Shown: one piece after another, positions 7,422 to 16,540 of the stretch
How positions within the stretch are numbered: the first letter of the stretch is position 1
How the letters are laid out: every line of letters begins with the position of its first letter
Assembly (NCBI RefSeq): GCF_039534165.1
Contig: NZ_BAAAUX010000016.1
Coordinates: 186,001-250,000, forward strand
Length of the DNA stretch: 64,000 nt
DNA from: Saccharopolyspora_D taberi
GTDB taxonomy: Bacteria; Actinomycetota; Actinomycetes; Mycobacteriales; Pseudonocardiaceae
Direction of reading: 5' to 3'
Notes under the pieces: model-generated
Database searches by the model: none
Told to the model about the DNA's origin: nothing
Seen by the model: the letters and a program-made list of their open reading frames with translations, nothing else
Position numbers and translations under genes: made by a program

Positions 7422-8638
7422 CGGACAAGCCGGACTGGACCGGTAGGCGGCTGGAGGTCGAGGTGGGCCCGGTCGCCCACGGCGGGCACTGCGTGGCCAG
7501 GTACGAGGGCCGGGTCGTGTTCGTCCGGCACGCGCTGCCCGGCGAGGTCGTGGTCGCCGAGGTCACCGAGGACCCCGGTCGCGGGTTCTGCCGGGCCGAC
7601 GCGGTGGAGATCCGCACCGCGGCCCCCGGGCGGGTCGAGCCGCCGTGCCCGCTCGCCGACATCGCGCGCGGACGCGACCGCTGCGGCGGCTGCGACTGGC
7701 AGCACGCCTCCGGGCCGACGCAGCGGGAGCTGAAGGCGGCGGTGGTCGCCGAGCAGCTGCGCCGGATCGCCGGGATCGACCGCGAGGTCGTGGTCCGGGA
7801 GCTGCCGGGCGGGCTGCTGCGCTGGCGCGGCCGGGCCCGGCTGGCGGTCGACCGCGACGGGCGCGCCGGGTTCCGCGCGCACCGCAGCCACCGGGTCGTC
7901 CCGGCAGCGGACTGCCCGATCACGGTCGCCGACGCGGTGCGCGAGGTGACCTCGCGCAAGTGGCGGCCGGGCGCGGAGGTCGAGGTGGCCGCCGATGCCG
8001 ACGCCGAGGTCCACGTCACCGCCCACGACCGCAGCCGCGGCCGGTCCCGCACCGCCCGCCGGGTCAAGGGCAGCGGGGTGGCGCGCGAGGAGGCCGCGGG
8101 CCGGTCCTGGCAGCTGGCCGCGCACGGGTTCTGGCAGGTGCACACCGCGGCGGCGGACACCTTCGCCGAGGTCGTGTCCCGGATGGCGGCGGCGCCGGAG
8201 GGCGGGGTCGCGTGGGACCTCTACGGCGGGGTCGGGCTGTTCGCGGCCGGGCTCGCCGAGCAGGTCGGGCCGACCGGGGCGGTGGTGCTGGTCGAGTCGT
8301 CGCGGCGGGCCGTCGAGGACGCCGTGACCAACCTCCGGGACCTGCTCCAGGTGGACTTCCGGGTGGGCATGGTCGAGGACGTCGTCGCCGGCCTGCCCGC
8401 ACCGGACGTGGTGGTGCTGGACCCGCCGCGCAAGGGCGCCGGGCGGGACGTCGTCGAGGCGGTGTGCGCGCAGCGGCCCGCCCGGGTCGTCCACGTCGCG
8501 TGCGACCCGGCCGCGCTGGCGCGCGATGTCGGCCTGTTCGCCGAGAACGGCTACCGCCTGGCGGAGCTGGAGGCGTTCGACGCCTTCCCGATGACGCACC
8601 ACGTCGAGTGCATCGCGTTGCTGGAACGTGCGGGCTGA
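7418..8638 (+). CDS. TrmA/RumA-family RNA 5-methyluridine methyltransferase
   Basis: 406-residue SAM-dependent methyltransferase. An N-terminal TRAM domain (LEVEVGPVAHGGHCVARYEG to VVVAEVTED) binds RNA. A cysteine cluster follows (PPCPL, then DRCGGCDWQH), suggesting an iron-sulfur site as in RlmD. The Rossmann domain has WDLYGGVGLFAAGLA, then DPPRKGAG, and the catalytic-cysteine motif HVACDPAALARD near the C-terminus. Likely target: a uridine in rRNA or tRNA, not decidable here. Start GTG overlaps the permease stop (GTGA), so the two are coupled, as also seen in mycobacteria (Rv2690c-Rv2689c, from memory). Confidence 0.9.
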   Translation: MTDKPDWTGRRLEVEVGPVAHGGHCVARYEGRVVFVRHALPGEVVVAEVTEDPGRGFCRADAVEIRTAAPGRVEPPCPLADIARGRDRCGGCDWQHASGPTQRELKAAVVAEQLRRIAGIDREVVVRELPGGLLRWRGRARLAVDRDGRAGFRAHRSHRVVPAADCPITVADAVREVTSRKWRPGAEVEVAADADAEVHVTAHDRSRGRSRTARRVKGSGVAREEAAGRSWQLAAHGFWQVHTAAADTFAEVVSRMAAAPEGGVAWDLYGGVGLFAAGLAEQVGPTGAVVLVESSRRAVEDAVTNLRDLLQVDFRVGMVEDVVAGLPAPDVVVLDPPRKGAGRDVVEAVCAQRPARVVHVACDPAALARDVGLFAENGYRLAELEAFDAFPMTHHVECIALLERAG

Positions 8639-8792
8639 CCGTGTGCGACCGGCCCGCGCGCCCCTCTCCGGCCGATCCGCTGGTCACGGGCGTCGTGCAC
8701 GACCGTGACCGCCCGGCTTTGGGACGCTCCGTAGACTGGTCGGAACCGCATGCCCGGAAAACTAGCCCCGGCGAGACAAGCGAGGTGAAGCG

Positions 8793-10715
8793 GTGACGCT
8801 GCTGGAGTCCGTGCACAGTCCGGCCGACATCAAGCGCCTGGAGCACGGTGAGCTGGCCCGGCTGGCCGCTGAGATCCGGTCCTTCCTGATCGAGAAGGTC
8901 TCCCGCACCGGTGGGCACCTCGGCCCGAACCTGGGGGCGGTCGAGTTAACCCTCGCCGTGCACCGGGTCTTCGACTCCCCGCGCGACGCCGTGGTGTTCG
9001 ACACCGGGCACCAGGCGTACGTGCACAAGATGATCACCGGCCGCCAGGAGGGCTTCGACCGGCTGCGCAAGCGCGACGGGATCTCCGGCTACCCGTCCCG
9101 CGCCGAGAGCGAGCACGACCTGGTCGAGAACAGCCACGCCTCCACCGCGCTGTCCTACGCCGACGGCCTGGCCCGCGCGTTCCAGCTCGGCCGCGAGTCC
9201 CGGCACGCGGTCGCCGTGGTCGGTGACGGCGCGCTGACCGGCGGCATGTGCTGGGAGGCGCTCAACAACATCGCCGCGGACCCCGAACGCCCGGTTGTCA
9301 TCGTTGTCAACGACAACGGCCGCTCCTACGCGCCGACGATCGGCGGTCTCGCCGAGCACCTGGCGGCCCTGCGGCTCAAGCCCGCCTACGAACGGGCGCT
9401 GGAGAGCGGTCGCCGCACCCTGCAGAACCTCCCGGTCGTCGGCAGGTCCCTGTACACCGGCCTGCACGCGGCGAAGAGCGGCATCAAGGACGCGCTCAGC
9501 CCGCAGGTGATGTTCTCCGACCTGGGCATCAAGTACCTCGGCCCGGTCGACGGCCACGACCTGCGGTCGATGGAGTACGCGCTGTCGATGGCCAAGGCGT
9601 TCGGCGGTCCGGTGATCGTGCACGCGGTGACCCGCAAGGGCAACGGCTTCGCGCCCGCGGAGAACGACGAGGCCGAGCAGATGCACCAGGTCAAGGTCAT
9701 CGACCCGGAGACCGGGCTGCCGACCAAGCCCGCCCCGAAGATCTGGACCGACGTCTACTCCGACGAGCTGGTGCGCATCGGCGGCGAGCGCTCCGACGTC
9801 GTGGCCATCACCGCCGCGATGCTGGGCCCGACCGGGCTGATCAAGTTCGCCGACGCCTACCCGGAGCGCTGCTTCGACGTCGGCATCGCCGAGCAGCACG
9901 CGATGACCTCGGCCGCGGGCATGGCGATGGGCGGCCTGCACCCGGTGTTCGCGGTGTACTCGACGTTCCTCAACCGCGCGTTCGACCAGCTGCTGATGGA
10001 CGTGGCGCTGCACCGCCAGCCGGTCACGGTGACGCTGGACCGCTCCGGCATCACCGGCGACGACGGCGCGAGCCACAACGGCATGTGGGACCTGTCGATC
10101 CTGGGCGCGGTCCCGGGCATCCGGGTCGCCGCGCCGCGCGACGCGGTGACCCTGCGCGAGGAGCTGCGGGAGGCGGTCGCGGTCGACGACGGACCGACCG
10201 TGCTGCGGTTCCCGAAGGGCTCGGTGATCGAGGAGGTCCCGGCGGTCGAGCGGATCGACGGGGTCGACGTGCTGCACCGGTCCGCGGGCGAGCGCGCGGA
10301 AGTGCTGCTGGCCGCGGTCGGCGCGTTCGGCGAGCTGGGCGTGGCCGCCGCGAGGCGGCTGGCGGCGCAGGGCATCGGCGTGACCGTGGTGGACCCGCGC
10401 TGGGTGGTGCCGGTCCCGGAGGCCGTGGTCGACCTGGCCGCCGAGCACAGCCTGGTGGTGACGCTGGAGGACTGCGGCAGGCACGGCGGCTTCGGCTGGA
10501 TGCTCGCGGCGGCGCTGCGCGACCGGGAGATCGACGTGCCGCTGCGCGACCTGGCGGTGCCGAACCGGTTCCTCGACCACGCCTCCCGCGAGCAGGTGCT
10601 GAGCGACCTCGGCCTGACCGAGCAGGACATCGCCCGCCGCGTGACGGAGTGGGTCGCGGGTTGCGTGCGGCCCCCGATGGGGCCGCACGTGGCGCAAGGC
10701 GCCATCCGCGCGTAA
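8793..10715 (+). CDS. dxs: 1-deoxy-D-xylulose-5-phosphate synthase
   Basis: 640-residue thiamine-diphosphate enzyme condensing pyruvate and glyceraldehyde 3-phosphate, first step of the MEP isoprenoid pathway. Visible features: SRTGGHLGPNLGAVELT near the start, the ThDP motif GDGALTGGMCWEALNNI, YLGPVDGHDL, FDVGIAEQHAMTSAAGMA (catalytic Glu), and the pyrimidine-domain segments through DRSGITGDDGASHNGMWDL, followed by the transketolase C domain. Length is normal. GTG at 8793 has GAGGTGAAG five bases upstream. It has its own 150-base upstream region. Confidence 0.98.
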   Translation: MTLLESVHSPADIKRLEHGELARLAAEIRSFLIEKVSRTGGHLGPNLGAVELTLAVHRVFDSPRDAVVFDTGHQAYVHKMITGRQEGFDRLRKRDGISGYPSRAESEHDLVENSHASTALSYADGLARAFQLGRESRHAVAVVGDGALTGGMCWEALNNIAADPERPVVIVVNDNGRSYAPTIGGLAEHLAALRLKPAYERALESGRRTLQNLPVVGRSLYTGLHAAKSGIKDALSPQVMFSDLGIKYLGPVDGHDLRSMEYALSMAKAFGGPVIVHAVTRKGNGFAPAENDEAEQMHQVKVIDPETGLPTKPAPKIWTDVYSDELVRIGGERSDVVAITAAMLGPTGLIKFADAYPERCFDVGIAEQHAMTSAAGMAMGGLHPVFAVYSTFLNRAFDQLLMDVALHRQPVTVTLDRSGITGDDGASHNGMWDLSILGAVPGIRVAAPRDAVTLREELREAVAVDDGPTVLRFPKGSVIEEVPAVERIDGVDVLHRSAGERAEVLLAAVGAFGELGVAAARRLAAQGIGVTVVDPRWVVPVPEAVVDLAAEHSLVVTLEDCGRHGGFGWMLAAALRDREIDVPLRDLAVPNRFLDHASREQVLSDLGLTEQDIARRVTEWVAGCVRPPMGPHVAQGAIRA

Positions 10716-10785
10716 GCGCGGATCCCGCCCGGCCCCCGGATCTCCCCGCGCAGGCTGACCATCTCCCTGTGGCAGGCTGAACGGC

Positions 10786-11457
10786 GTGCGAATCCTGGTG
10801 GTGGAGGACGAGCAGCCCCTGGCGGACGCGATCGCCAGGGGCCTGCGCCGAGAGGGCATGGCCGTCGACGTCGCCTACGACGGGGAGAGCGGGCAGGAGA
10901 AGGCGGCGATCACCCGGTACGACGTGATCGTGCTCGACCGCGATCTGCCGCGGATGTCCGGTGACGAGCTGTGCCGGGCGGTGGTTTCCTCCGGCGAGCT
11001 GACCCGGGTGATCATGCTGACCGCCAGCGGCACGGTCGCCGACCGGGTCGAGGGCCTGTCGCTGGGCGCCGACGACTACCTCGCCAAGCCGTTCGCCTTC
11101 CCCGAGCTGACCGCGCGGGTGCGCGCGCTGGGCAGGCGCGCCACGCCCGCGGTGCCGCCGCTGCTGACCGCCGACGACCTGGAGCTGGACCCGGCCCGCC
11201 GCACGGTGTCGCGGTCGGCCGGGGAGATCGAGCTGACCCGCAAGGAGTTCGGCGTGCTGGAGGTGCTGCTCGGCGCGGGCGGCGCGGTGGTCAGCTCGGA
11301 GGAACTGCTGGAGCGGGTCTGGGACGAGAACGCCGACCCGTTCACCACGACGGTGCGGGTCACGATGATGACCCTGCGCAAGAAGCTGGGGGAGCCGGGC
11401 GTGATCGAGACCGTCGTCGGTTCCGGCTACCGCGTGCCCTCCGCCGGTCGGGGCTGA
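10786..11457 (+). CDS. OmpR-family response regulator
   Basis: 223 residues. The receiver domain has Asp8, phospho-acceptor Asp51 (VIVLDRDLP) and Lys101 (DYLAKPF). The C-terminal winged helix spans about 128-220 (RKEFGVLEVLLGAGGAVVSSEELLERVW and the final GSGYRVP). It forms a two-component pair with the kinase that begins two bases after its stop. The signal is unknown. A CAGGCT hexamer seven bases before the GTG could be the -10 of a leaderless promoter. Confidence 0.95.
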   Translation: MRILVVEDEQPLADAIARGLRREGMAVDVAYDGESGQEKAAITRYDVIVLDRDLPRMSGDELCRAVVSSGELTRVIMLTASGTVADRVEGLSLGADDYLAKPFAFPELTARVRALGRRATPAVPPLLTADDLELDPARRTVSRSAGEIELTRKEFGVLEVLLGAGGAVVSSEELLERVWDENADPFTTTVRVTMMTLRKKLGEPGVIETVVGSGYRVPSAGRG

Positions 11458-11458
11458 C

Positions 11459-12586
11459 GTGCTCGCCCGCCGGGGGCCCGGGCTGCGCCTGCGGATCACG
11501 TTGCTGGCCACCGGCCTGGTCGCCGGGGTCGCCGCGCTGCTGCTGTGGCTGGGCTGGCTGCTGGTCGGCAACGTGGTCGCGGCGGTGCCGAGGCTGCCCG
11601 AGGGAAGCCTGGTGCGGGTGCACGGCGTCGACGTCCCGGCCGATCAGCTCGGCGAGGCGCTGCGCACCTCGGCGCGGGAGCAGGTGCTGCTGGTCGGCGG
11701 GATCGCGTTCGTCGCGGTGGTCCTGGCCGCCGCGGTGCTGGCGTGGACGGTGACCGGCCGGGTGCTGCGCCCGCTGCACGAGGTCACCGAGTCGGCGCGG
11801 CGGCTGTCGGCCGAGTCGCTGGACGAGCGCATCGAGCTCAGCGGGCCGCGCGACGAGGTCGCCGAGCTCGCCGACACCTTCGACGCGATGCTCGACCGCC
11901 TCGAAGCGGCCTTCGACTCGCAGCGCGGTTTCGTCGCCAACGCCAGCCACGAGCTCCGGACCCCGCTGTCGGTGATCCGCACCGAGCTGGAGGTCACCCT
12001 CGCCGACCCGGACGCCGACGAGGCGGAGCTGCGCCGGATGGCAGGTGTGGTCCGGGAGGCGACGGCGCGGGCGGAGCGGCTCGTGGAGGCGTTGCTGCTG
12101 CTGGCCAGGACCGAAGGGGTGGAACTGGCGGTCCGGGAGACGGTCGACCTCACCGAGGTCGCGGGCCGCGCCCTGCGCGCGGTGGCCACCGAGGCGGCGC
12201 AGCGCGGACTGCGGATCGAGTGCTGCGACGAGCCCGCGCTCGCGGTGGGCGACCCGGCGCTGCTGGAGCGGGTGGCGGGCAACCTGGTGGAGAACGCCGT
12301 GCGGCACAACGTCGACGGCGGCTGGGTGCGGATCGCCACCGGAAGCGGTCCGAAGTGGACGATCCTGCGGGTGGTCTCGTCCGGCCCGGAGATCGCCACC
12401 GACCAGGTGGAGGCGCTGTTCGAGCCGTTCCGGCGCGCCGGGGTGCAGCGCACCGCCCGCACCGGCGCCGGGCTCGGCCTGTCGATCGTGCGCGCGGCGG
12501 CAGCCGCGCACGGCGGGAGGGTGTGGGCGGAGCCGGTCGCCGGAGGCGGCCTGGCGGTGAACGTGGAGCTGCCCGCGGCGCCGTGA
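11459..12586 (+). CDS. Sensor histidine kinase
   Basis: 375 residues. Membrane segments at about 14-40 and 75-99 flank a short extracytoplasmic loop of roughly 35 residues. A HAMP domain follows, then the H-box FVANASHELRTPLS with phospho-acceptor His164, and an HATPase domain with ENAVRHNV (N-box) and GAGLGLSIVRAAAAAHGG (G2). The sensor loop is too small for a periplasmic ligand domain, so membrane or envelope state is a plausible signal. Start GTG lies two bases after the regulator's stop. Confidence 0.95.
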   Translation: MLARRGPGLRLRITLLATGLVAGVAALLLWLGWLLVGNVVAAVPRLPEGSLVRVHGVDVPADQLGEALRTSAREQVLLVGGIAFVAVVLAAAVLAWTVTGRVLRPLHEVTESARRLSAESLDERIELSGPRDEVAELADTFDAMLDRLEAAFDSQRGFVANASHELRTPLSVIRTELEVTLADPDADEAELRRMAGVVREATARAERLVEALLLLARTEGVELAVRETVDLTEVAGRALRAVATEAAQRGLRIECCDEPALAVGDPALLERVAGNLVENAVRHNVDGGWVRIATGSGPKWTILRVVSSGPEIATDQVEALFEPFRRAGVQRTARTGAGLGLSIVRAAAAAHGGRVWAEPVAGGGLAVNVELPAAP

Positions 12587-12590
12587 GGCG

Positions 12591-12920
12591 CTACAGCCGC
12601 AGGGCGGCGATGTCGATGTCGACCGGCACGGGGCTCGCGGTGACGGTCGCCGGACCCTGACCGGCCTTGGCGGTCACGTCGCAGGTGTACCGGTCCTGGT
12701 CGAGCCGGTAGGCGGCGAGTTCGGTGGGACCGCCGCGATCCTGGGCCACGCTCCAGAAGAACGTTGCTCGCGGGGAAGGAGTTGCCCAGCGGCTTGGCGT
12801 CCAGGATGACGAAGTCCGGAACGAGCGCCGTGCGGTTGCGCGATGATCTCGCCTTTCGCCCACTGGTGCTGACCGCTCGGAAGCGGGGTCACGAGCCAGT
12901 GCCCTTCGATCAGTTCGAGG
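12591..12920 (-). pseudogene. Uma2-family nuclease remnant, frameshifted at least twice
   Basis: Three consecutive reading frames on this strand give pieces of one Uma2 (DUF820, PD-(D/E)XK-like) protein: LELIEGHWLVTPLPSGQHQW from about 12911 downward, then VPDFVILDAKPLGNSF, then FFWSVAQDRGG and the end TASPVPVDIDIAALRL. Intact Uma2 proteins are about 190 residues; here large internal parts are also missing. The nuclease is therefore a decayed relic. Actinobacteria often carry many Uma2 copies. No gene on either strand appears to use this stretch. Confidence 0.7.
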
Positions 12921-12954
12921 CGTGAGCCGTCCTCGCGTCACCCCGAAAGCGAAA

Positions 12955-12984
12955 GGGCCGGGGCGGAAAAGACCGCCCCGGCCC
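12955..12984 (-). terminator. Hairpin terminator after the fad operon
   Basis: A perfect 12-base GC stem (12955-12966 with 12973-12984) encloses the loop AAAAGA. Reading on the minus strand, the stem is followed by a T-rich stretch (CTTTCGCTTTCGG). It lies 15 bases past the fadB-like stop codon. Confidence 0.75.
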
Positions 12985-12999
12985 CGCGACTCGATCGCC

Positions 13000-15102
13000 T
13001 CAGGCGGGCACGCTGGCCACGCCCCGGTCGAGGAACCGCTTGCCGGTGACCTGCTCGGACACGCCCGACCGGTCCAGGTACGGCGTGATGCCGCCGAGCC
13101 AGAACGGCCAGCCCGCGCCGAGGATCATGCACAGGTCGAGGTCCTGCGCCTCGGCCACGACGCCCTCGTCGAGCATGATCCGCGCTTCCTCGGCCAGCGC
13201 CTTCAGCGCCCGCTCGCGGACCTGCTCCTCGGTGGACGGGCTGTCGCCCTGCTGCCACAGCGCCGCGACCTCGGGGTCGACGGTCTGGTTGCCCTTGTCG
13301 TCCCACTGCCACACCGCGGTCTTGCCCGCGTCGACGAACCGCTGGAGGTTCTCGCTGATGCCGAACCGGTCCGGGTAGGCGTCGTGCATGGTGTGGTTGA
13401 CGTGCTGGGCGACCGCCGGGCCGACCAGCTGGAGCAGCACCAGCGGGCTCATCGGCAGCCCCAGCGGGGTCAGCGCGCGGTCGGCCACCTCGAACGGGGT
13501 GCCCTCGTCCACCGACGCGATGACCTCGCCCATGAACCGGGTGAGCAGCCGGTTGACCACGAACGCCGGGGCGTCCTTGACCAGCACGCAGGACTTCTTC
13601 AGCTGCTTGCCGACCGAGAACGCGGTGGCCAGCGCACCGTCGTCGGTCTTCTCGCCGCGCACGATCTCCAGCAACGGCAGCACCGCGACCGGGTTGAAGA
13701 AGTGGAAGCCCACCACCCGCTCGGGGTTGCGCAGCTGCGAGGCCATCTCGGTGATCGACAGCGACGAGGTGTTGGTCGCCAGGATCGCCTCGGCCGAGAC
13801 GTGCTCCTCCAGCTCGGCGAACACCTTCTGCTTGACCGACATCTCCTCGAAGACGGCCTCGATCACGAAGTCGGCGTCGGCGAACGCTGCCTTGTCCAGC
13901 GAGCCGGTGACCAGCGCCTTGAGCCGGTTGACCTCGTCGGGCGAGAGCCTGCCCTTGCCCGCCAGCTTGTCGATCTCGCCGTGGATGTAGCCCACACCCC
14001 GGTCGATGCGGGCCTGGTCGATGTCGGTGATGACCACCGGCACCTTCAGGCGGCGCACGAACAGCAGCGCCAGCTGCCCGGCCATCAGACCGGCGCCCAC
14101 GACGCCGACCTTCTTGACCTCGCGGGCCAGCGACTTGTCCGGCGCGCCCGCCGGGCGCTTGGCGCGCTTCTGGGTCAGGTCGAACGAGTACAGCCCGGAG
14201 CGCAGCTCGTCGGACATCAGCGCGTCGGCCAGCGCCTCGGTCTCGGCCGCGTAGCCGGCGTCGAGGTCGTTGTCGCGGGCCAGCTCGATCAGCTCGACGG
14301 CCCTGGTCACGGCGGGGGAGGCGCCGTGGGTGCGGGCCTCGACGATGCCCTTGGCGCGGTTGACCGCGTCGTCCCACGCCTGGCCGCGGTCGATCTCCGG
14401 CCGCTGCACGGTCTCCTCGCCGTTGAGCACCCGGACCGCCCAGCGCAGCGACTCCTCCAGGAAGTCGGCGCTGTCGAGCTGGACGTCGAAGATGCCCAGG
14501 TCGGTGGCCTTGGCCGGGTTGAGCATCTTGTTCTGGTTCAGCGCGTTCTCGATGATCACGGTCACCGCGGCGTCCGCGCCGATCAGGTTCGGCAGCAGCT
14601 GCGTGCCGCCCCAGCCCGGGAACAGGCCCAGGAAGCACTCCGGGAACGCGATCGCGCCCGCGCCCGCCGACACCGTCCGGTACTGCGCGGACAGCGCCAG
14701 CTCCAGGCCGCCGCCCAGGGTGGCGCCGTTGACGAAGGCGAAGGTCGGGATCTTCGACTCGGTGAGCCTGCGGAACACGTCGTGCCCGGTCTGGGCGACC
14801 TGCAGCGCGTGCCGGCGCTCGGCGATCTGCTTGACGCCGCTGAGGTCGGCGCCGACGGCGAACACGAACGGCTTGCCGGTGACCGCGATGGCCGCGGGCT
14901 CGGCGGCGAACGCCTCGTCCAGCGCGGCGTTCAGGCTGGCCAGACCCCCGGGGCCGAAGGTCGACGGCCGGGTGTGGTCGTGGCCGTTGTCGATGGTGAT
15001 CAGCGCGAGCTTGCCGGACAGCCCCGGGACGTCCAGGAGGCGGGTGAACGCCTTGGTCACCACCTCGTCCGGGAACAACGATGCGAAGTCTGCGTCGGTC
15101 AC
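13000..15102 (-). CDS. fadB: Fatty-acid oxidation complex alpha subunit (enoyl-CoA hydratase / 3-hydroxyacyl-CoA dehydrogenase)
   Basis: 700-residue bifunctional beta-oxidation enzyme. The N-terminal crotonase domain (about 1-210) has FVFAVGADLSGV and NGATLGGGLELALSAQY for the oxyanion hole. The NAD-binding 3HCDH domain begins near KKVGVVGAGLMAGQLALLF, followed by VIEAVFEEMSVKQKVFAELE and the catalytic GFHFFNPVAVLPLLEIV segment; the last 200 residues are the two C-terminal 3HCDH repeats. GTG at 15102 overlaps the thiolase stop (GTGA). It works with the adjacent thiolase as a trifunctional complex. Confidence 0.95.
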   Translation of the reverse strand: MTDADFASLFPDEVVTKAFTRLLDVPGLSGKLALITIDNGHDHTRPSTFGPGGLASLNAALDEAFAAEPAAIAVTGKPFVFAVGADLSGVKQIAERRHALQVAQTGHDVFRRLTESKIPTFAFVNGATLGGGLELALSAQYRTVSAGAGAIAFPECFLGLFPGWGGTQLLPNLIGADAAVTVIIENALNQNKMLNPAKATDLGIFDVQLDSADFLEESLRWAVRVLNGEETVQRPEIDRGQAWDDAVNRAKGIVEARTHGASPAVTRAVELIELARDNDLDAGYAAETEALADALMSDELRSGLYSFDLTQKRAKRPAGAPDKSLAREVKKVGVVGAGLMAGQLALLFVRRLKVPVVITDIDQARIDRGVGYIHGEIDKLAGKGRLSPDEVNRLKALVTGSLDKAAFADADFVIEAVFEEMSVKQKVFAELEEHVSAEAILATNTSSLSITEMASQLRNPERVVGFHFFNPVAVLPLLEIVRGEKTDDGALATAFSVGKQLKKSCVLVKDAPAFVVNRLLTRFMGEVIASVDEGTPFEVADRALTPLGLPMSPLVLLQLVGPAVAQHVNHTMHDAYPDRFGISENLQRFVDAGKTAVWQWDDKGNQTVDPEVAALWQQGDSPSTEEQVRERALKALAEEARIMLDEGVVAEAQDLDLCMILGAGWPFWLGGITPYLDRSGVSEQVTGKRFLDRGVASVPA

Positions 15103-16346
15103 TTCGCGCCTCCCTCGGTGTAGTTCGGGTTCTCCCAGATGACCGTTCCGCCCATGCCGAAGCCGATGCACATCGTGGTCAGGCCGTAGCGGACCTCGGG
15201 GTGCTCGGCGAAGTGCCGGGACAGCTGGGTCATCAGCCGGACGCCGGAGGACGCCAGCGGGTGGCCGCAGGCGATCGCGCCGCCCCACGGGTTGACCCGC
15301 GGGTCGTCGTCGGCGATGCCGAAGTGCTCCAGGAAGGCCAGCACCTGCACGGCGAACGCCTCGTTGATCTCGAACAGGCCGATGTCGCTGATCGACAGCC
15401 CGGTCCTGGCCAGCGCCTTCTCGGTCGCGGGCACCGGACCGACGCCCATGACCTCCGGCTCGACCCCGGCGAAGGCGTAGCCGACCAGCTTCATGCCGAC
15501 CGGCAGGCCCAGCTCGCGGGCGGTGTCGGCGTCGGCGATCAGGCAGCCGGTGGCGCCGTCGTTGAGGCCGGCGGCGTTGCCCGGGGTGACCCGGCCGTGC
15601 GGGCGGAACGGGGTCTTGAGACCGGCCAGCGCCTCGACCGTGGTGCCCGGCCGCGGCGGCTCGTCGGCGGTGGCCAGGCCCCAGCCCTGCTCGGCCGAGC
15701 GGGTCGACACCGGCACCAGGTCCGGGCTGATCTTGCCCGCGCGCACGGCGTCGTCGTAGCGCTGCTGGCTCAGCGCGGCGTAGGCGTCGGTGCGCTGCTT
15801 GGTCAGGCTCGGGTAGCGGTCGTGGACGTTCTCCGCGGTGGAGCCCATGACCAGCGCCGACGGGTCGACGACCTTGTCGGCGACGTAGCGCGGGTTCGGG
15901 TCCACGCCCTCGCCCATCGGGTGCTTGCCCATGTGCTCGACGCCGCCCGCGATGACCACGTCGTAGGCGCCGAAGGCGATGCCGCTGGCGACCGTGGTCA
16001 CGGCGGTCATCGCGCCCGCGCACATGCGGTCGATGGCGAAGCCGGGCACCGACTTGGGCAGCCCGGCAAGCAGGGCCGCGCTGCGGCCGATGGTCAGGCC
16101 CTGGTCGCCGGTCTGGGTGGTCGCGGCGATGGCGACCTCGTCGATGCGCTCCGGCGGAAGTTCGGGGTGCCGCCGCAGCAGTTCCCGGATGACCTTGACG
16201 ACCATGTCGTCGGCGCGGGTCTCGGCGTACAGGCCCTTCGAGCCGGCCTTGCCGAACGGCGTGCGGACGCCGTCGACGAAGACCACGTCCCGAACAGCAC
16301 GTGCTGCGCTGCGCGTGTCGGCGGCTGCCGACGCAGGTGCGGCCAC
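15099..16346 (-). CDS. fadA: Acetyl-CoA C-acyltransferase (beta-oxidation thiolase)
   Basis: 415-residue thiolase catalysing the last step of beta-oxidation. Catalytic residues are visible: nucleophile Cys in IDRMCAGAMTAV, NEAFAVQVLAFLEHFG, His in GGAIACGHPLASSG, and the second Cys in TMCIGFGMGGT. It is the first gene of a two-gene operon with the hydratase/dehydrogenase gene. Start GTG at 16346 is preceded by GGAG; the first 15 residues are Ala-rich. The upstream region contains two palindromes that could bind a fatty-acid regulator. Confidence 0.95.
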   Translation of the reverse strand: MAAPASAAADTRSAARAVRDVVFVDGVRTPFGKAGSKGLYAETRADDMVVKVIRELLRRHPELPPERIDEVAIAATTQTGDQGLTIGRSAALLAGLPKSVPGFAIDRMCAGAMTAVTTVASGIAFGAYDVVIAGGVEHMGKHPMGEGVDPNPRYVADKVVDPSALVMGSTAENVHDRYPSLTKQRTDAYAALSQQRYDDAVRAGKISPDLVPVSTRSAEQGWGLATADEPPRPGTTVEALAGLKTPFRPHGRVTPGNAAGLNDGATGCLIADADTARELGLPVGMKLVGYAFAGVEPEVMGVGPVPATEKALARTGLSISDIGLFEINEAFAVQVLAFLEHFGIADDDPRVNPWGGAIACGHPLASSGVRLMTQLSRHFAEHPEVRYGLTTMCIGFGMGGTVIWENPNYTEGGAK

Positions 16347-16400
16347 GGCGTGCTCCTCACTCGGTGGTGGTGGTTTGTGCCTCGGCGGGCGGAAGTCCGC

Positions 16401-16444
16401 TACCGGCCGGTAACGGCACTCTAGCGCTTATTACCCGTGGGTAA
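16401..16444 (-). promoter_or_regulatory. Two palindromes upstream of fadA, candidate operators
   Basis: TACCGGCCGGTA (16401-16412) is a perfect 12-base palindrome. TTACCCGTGGGTAA (16431-16444) has 6-base arms and a 2-base spacer. They are 55 to 100 bases upstream of the fadA start and between it and the divergent gene at 16541. Fatty-acid degradation operons are commonly repressed by TetR- or GntR-type acyl-CoA sensors; no such regulator is adjacent. Confidence 0.4.
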
Positions 16445-16540
16445 CCAGCTGGCCGGTCATGTCTGTTGTCTCACACTCTGATCAGTCCCGCCGTCGGTCT
16501 CCGGTTCGAGTCTGTCGGTCCTCGATGTGACTCTGACGGC

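Noticed and set aside
13000..16023. A single 1007-residue frame fusing fadB-like with upstream antisense-frame sequence
   Set aside because: The crotonase starts naturally at GTG 15102, and the extension overlaps the thiolase gene in a different frame.
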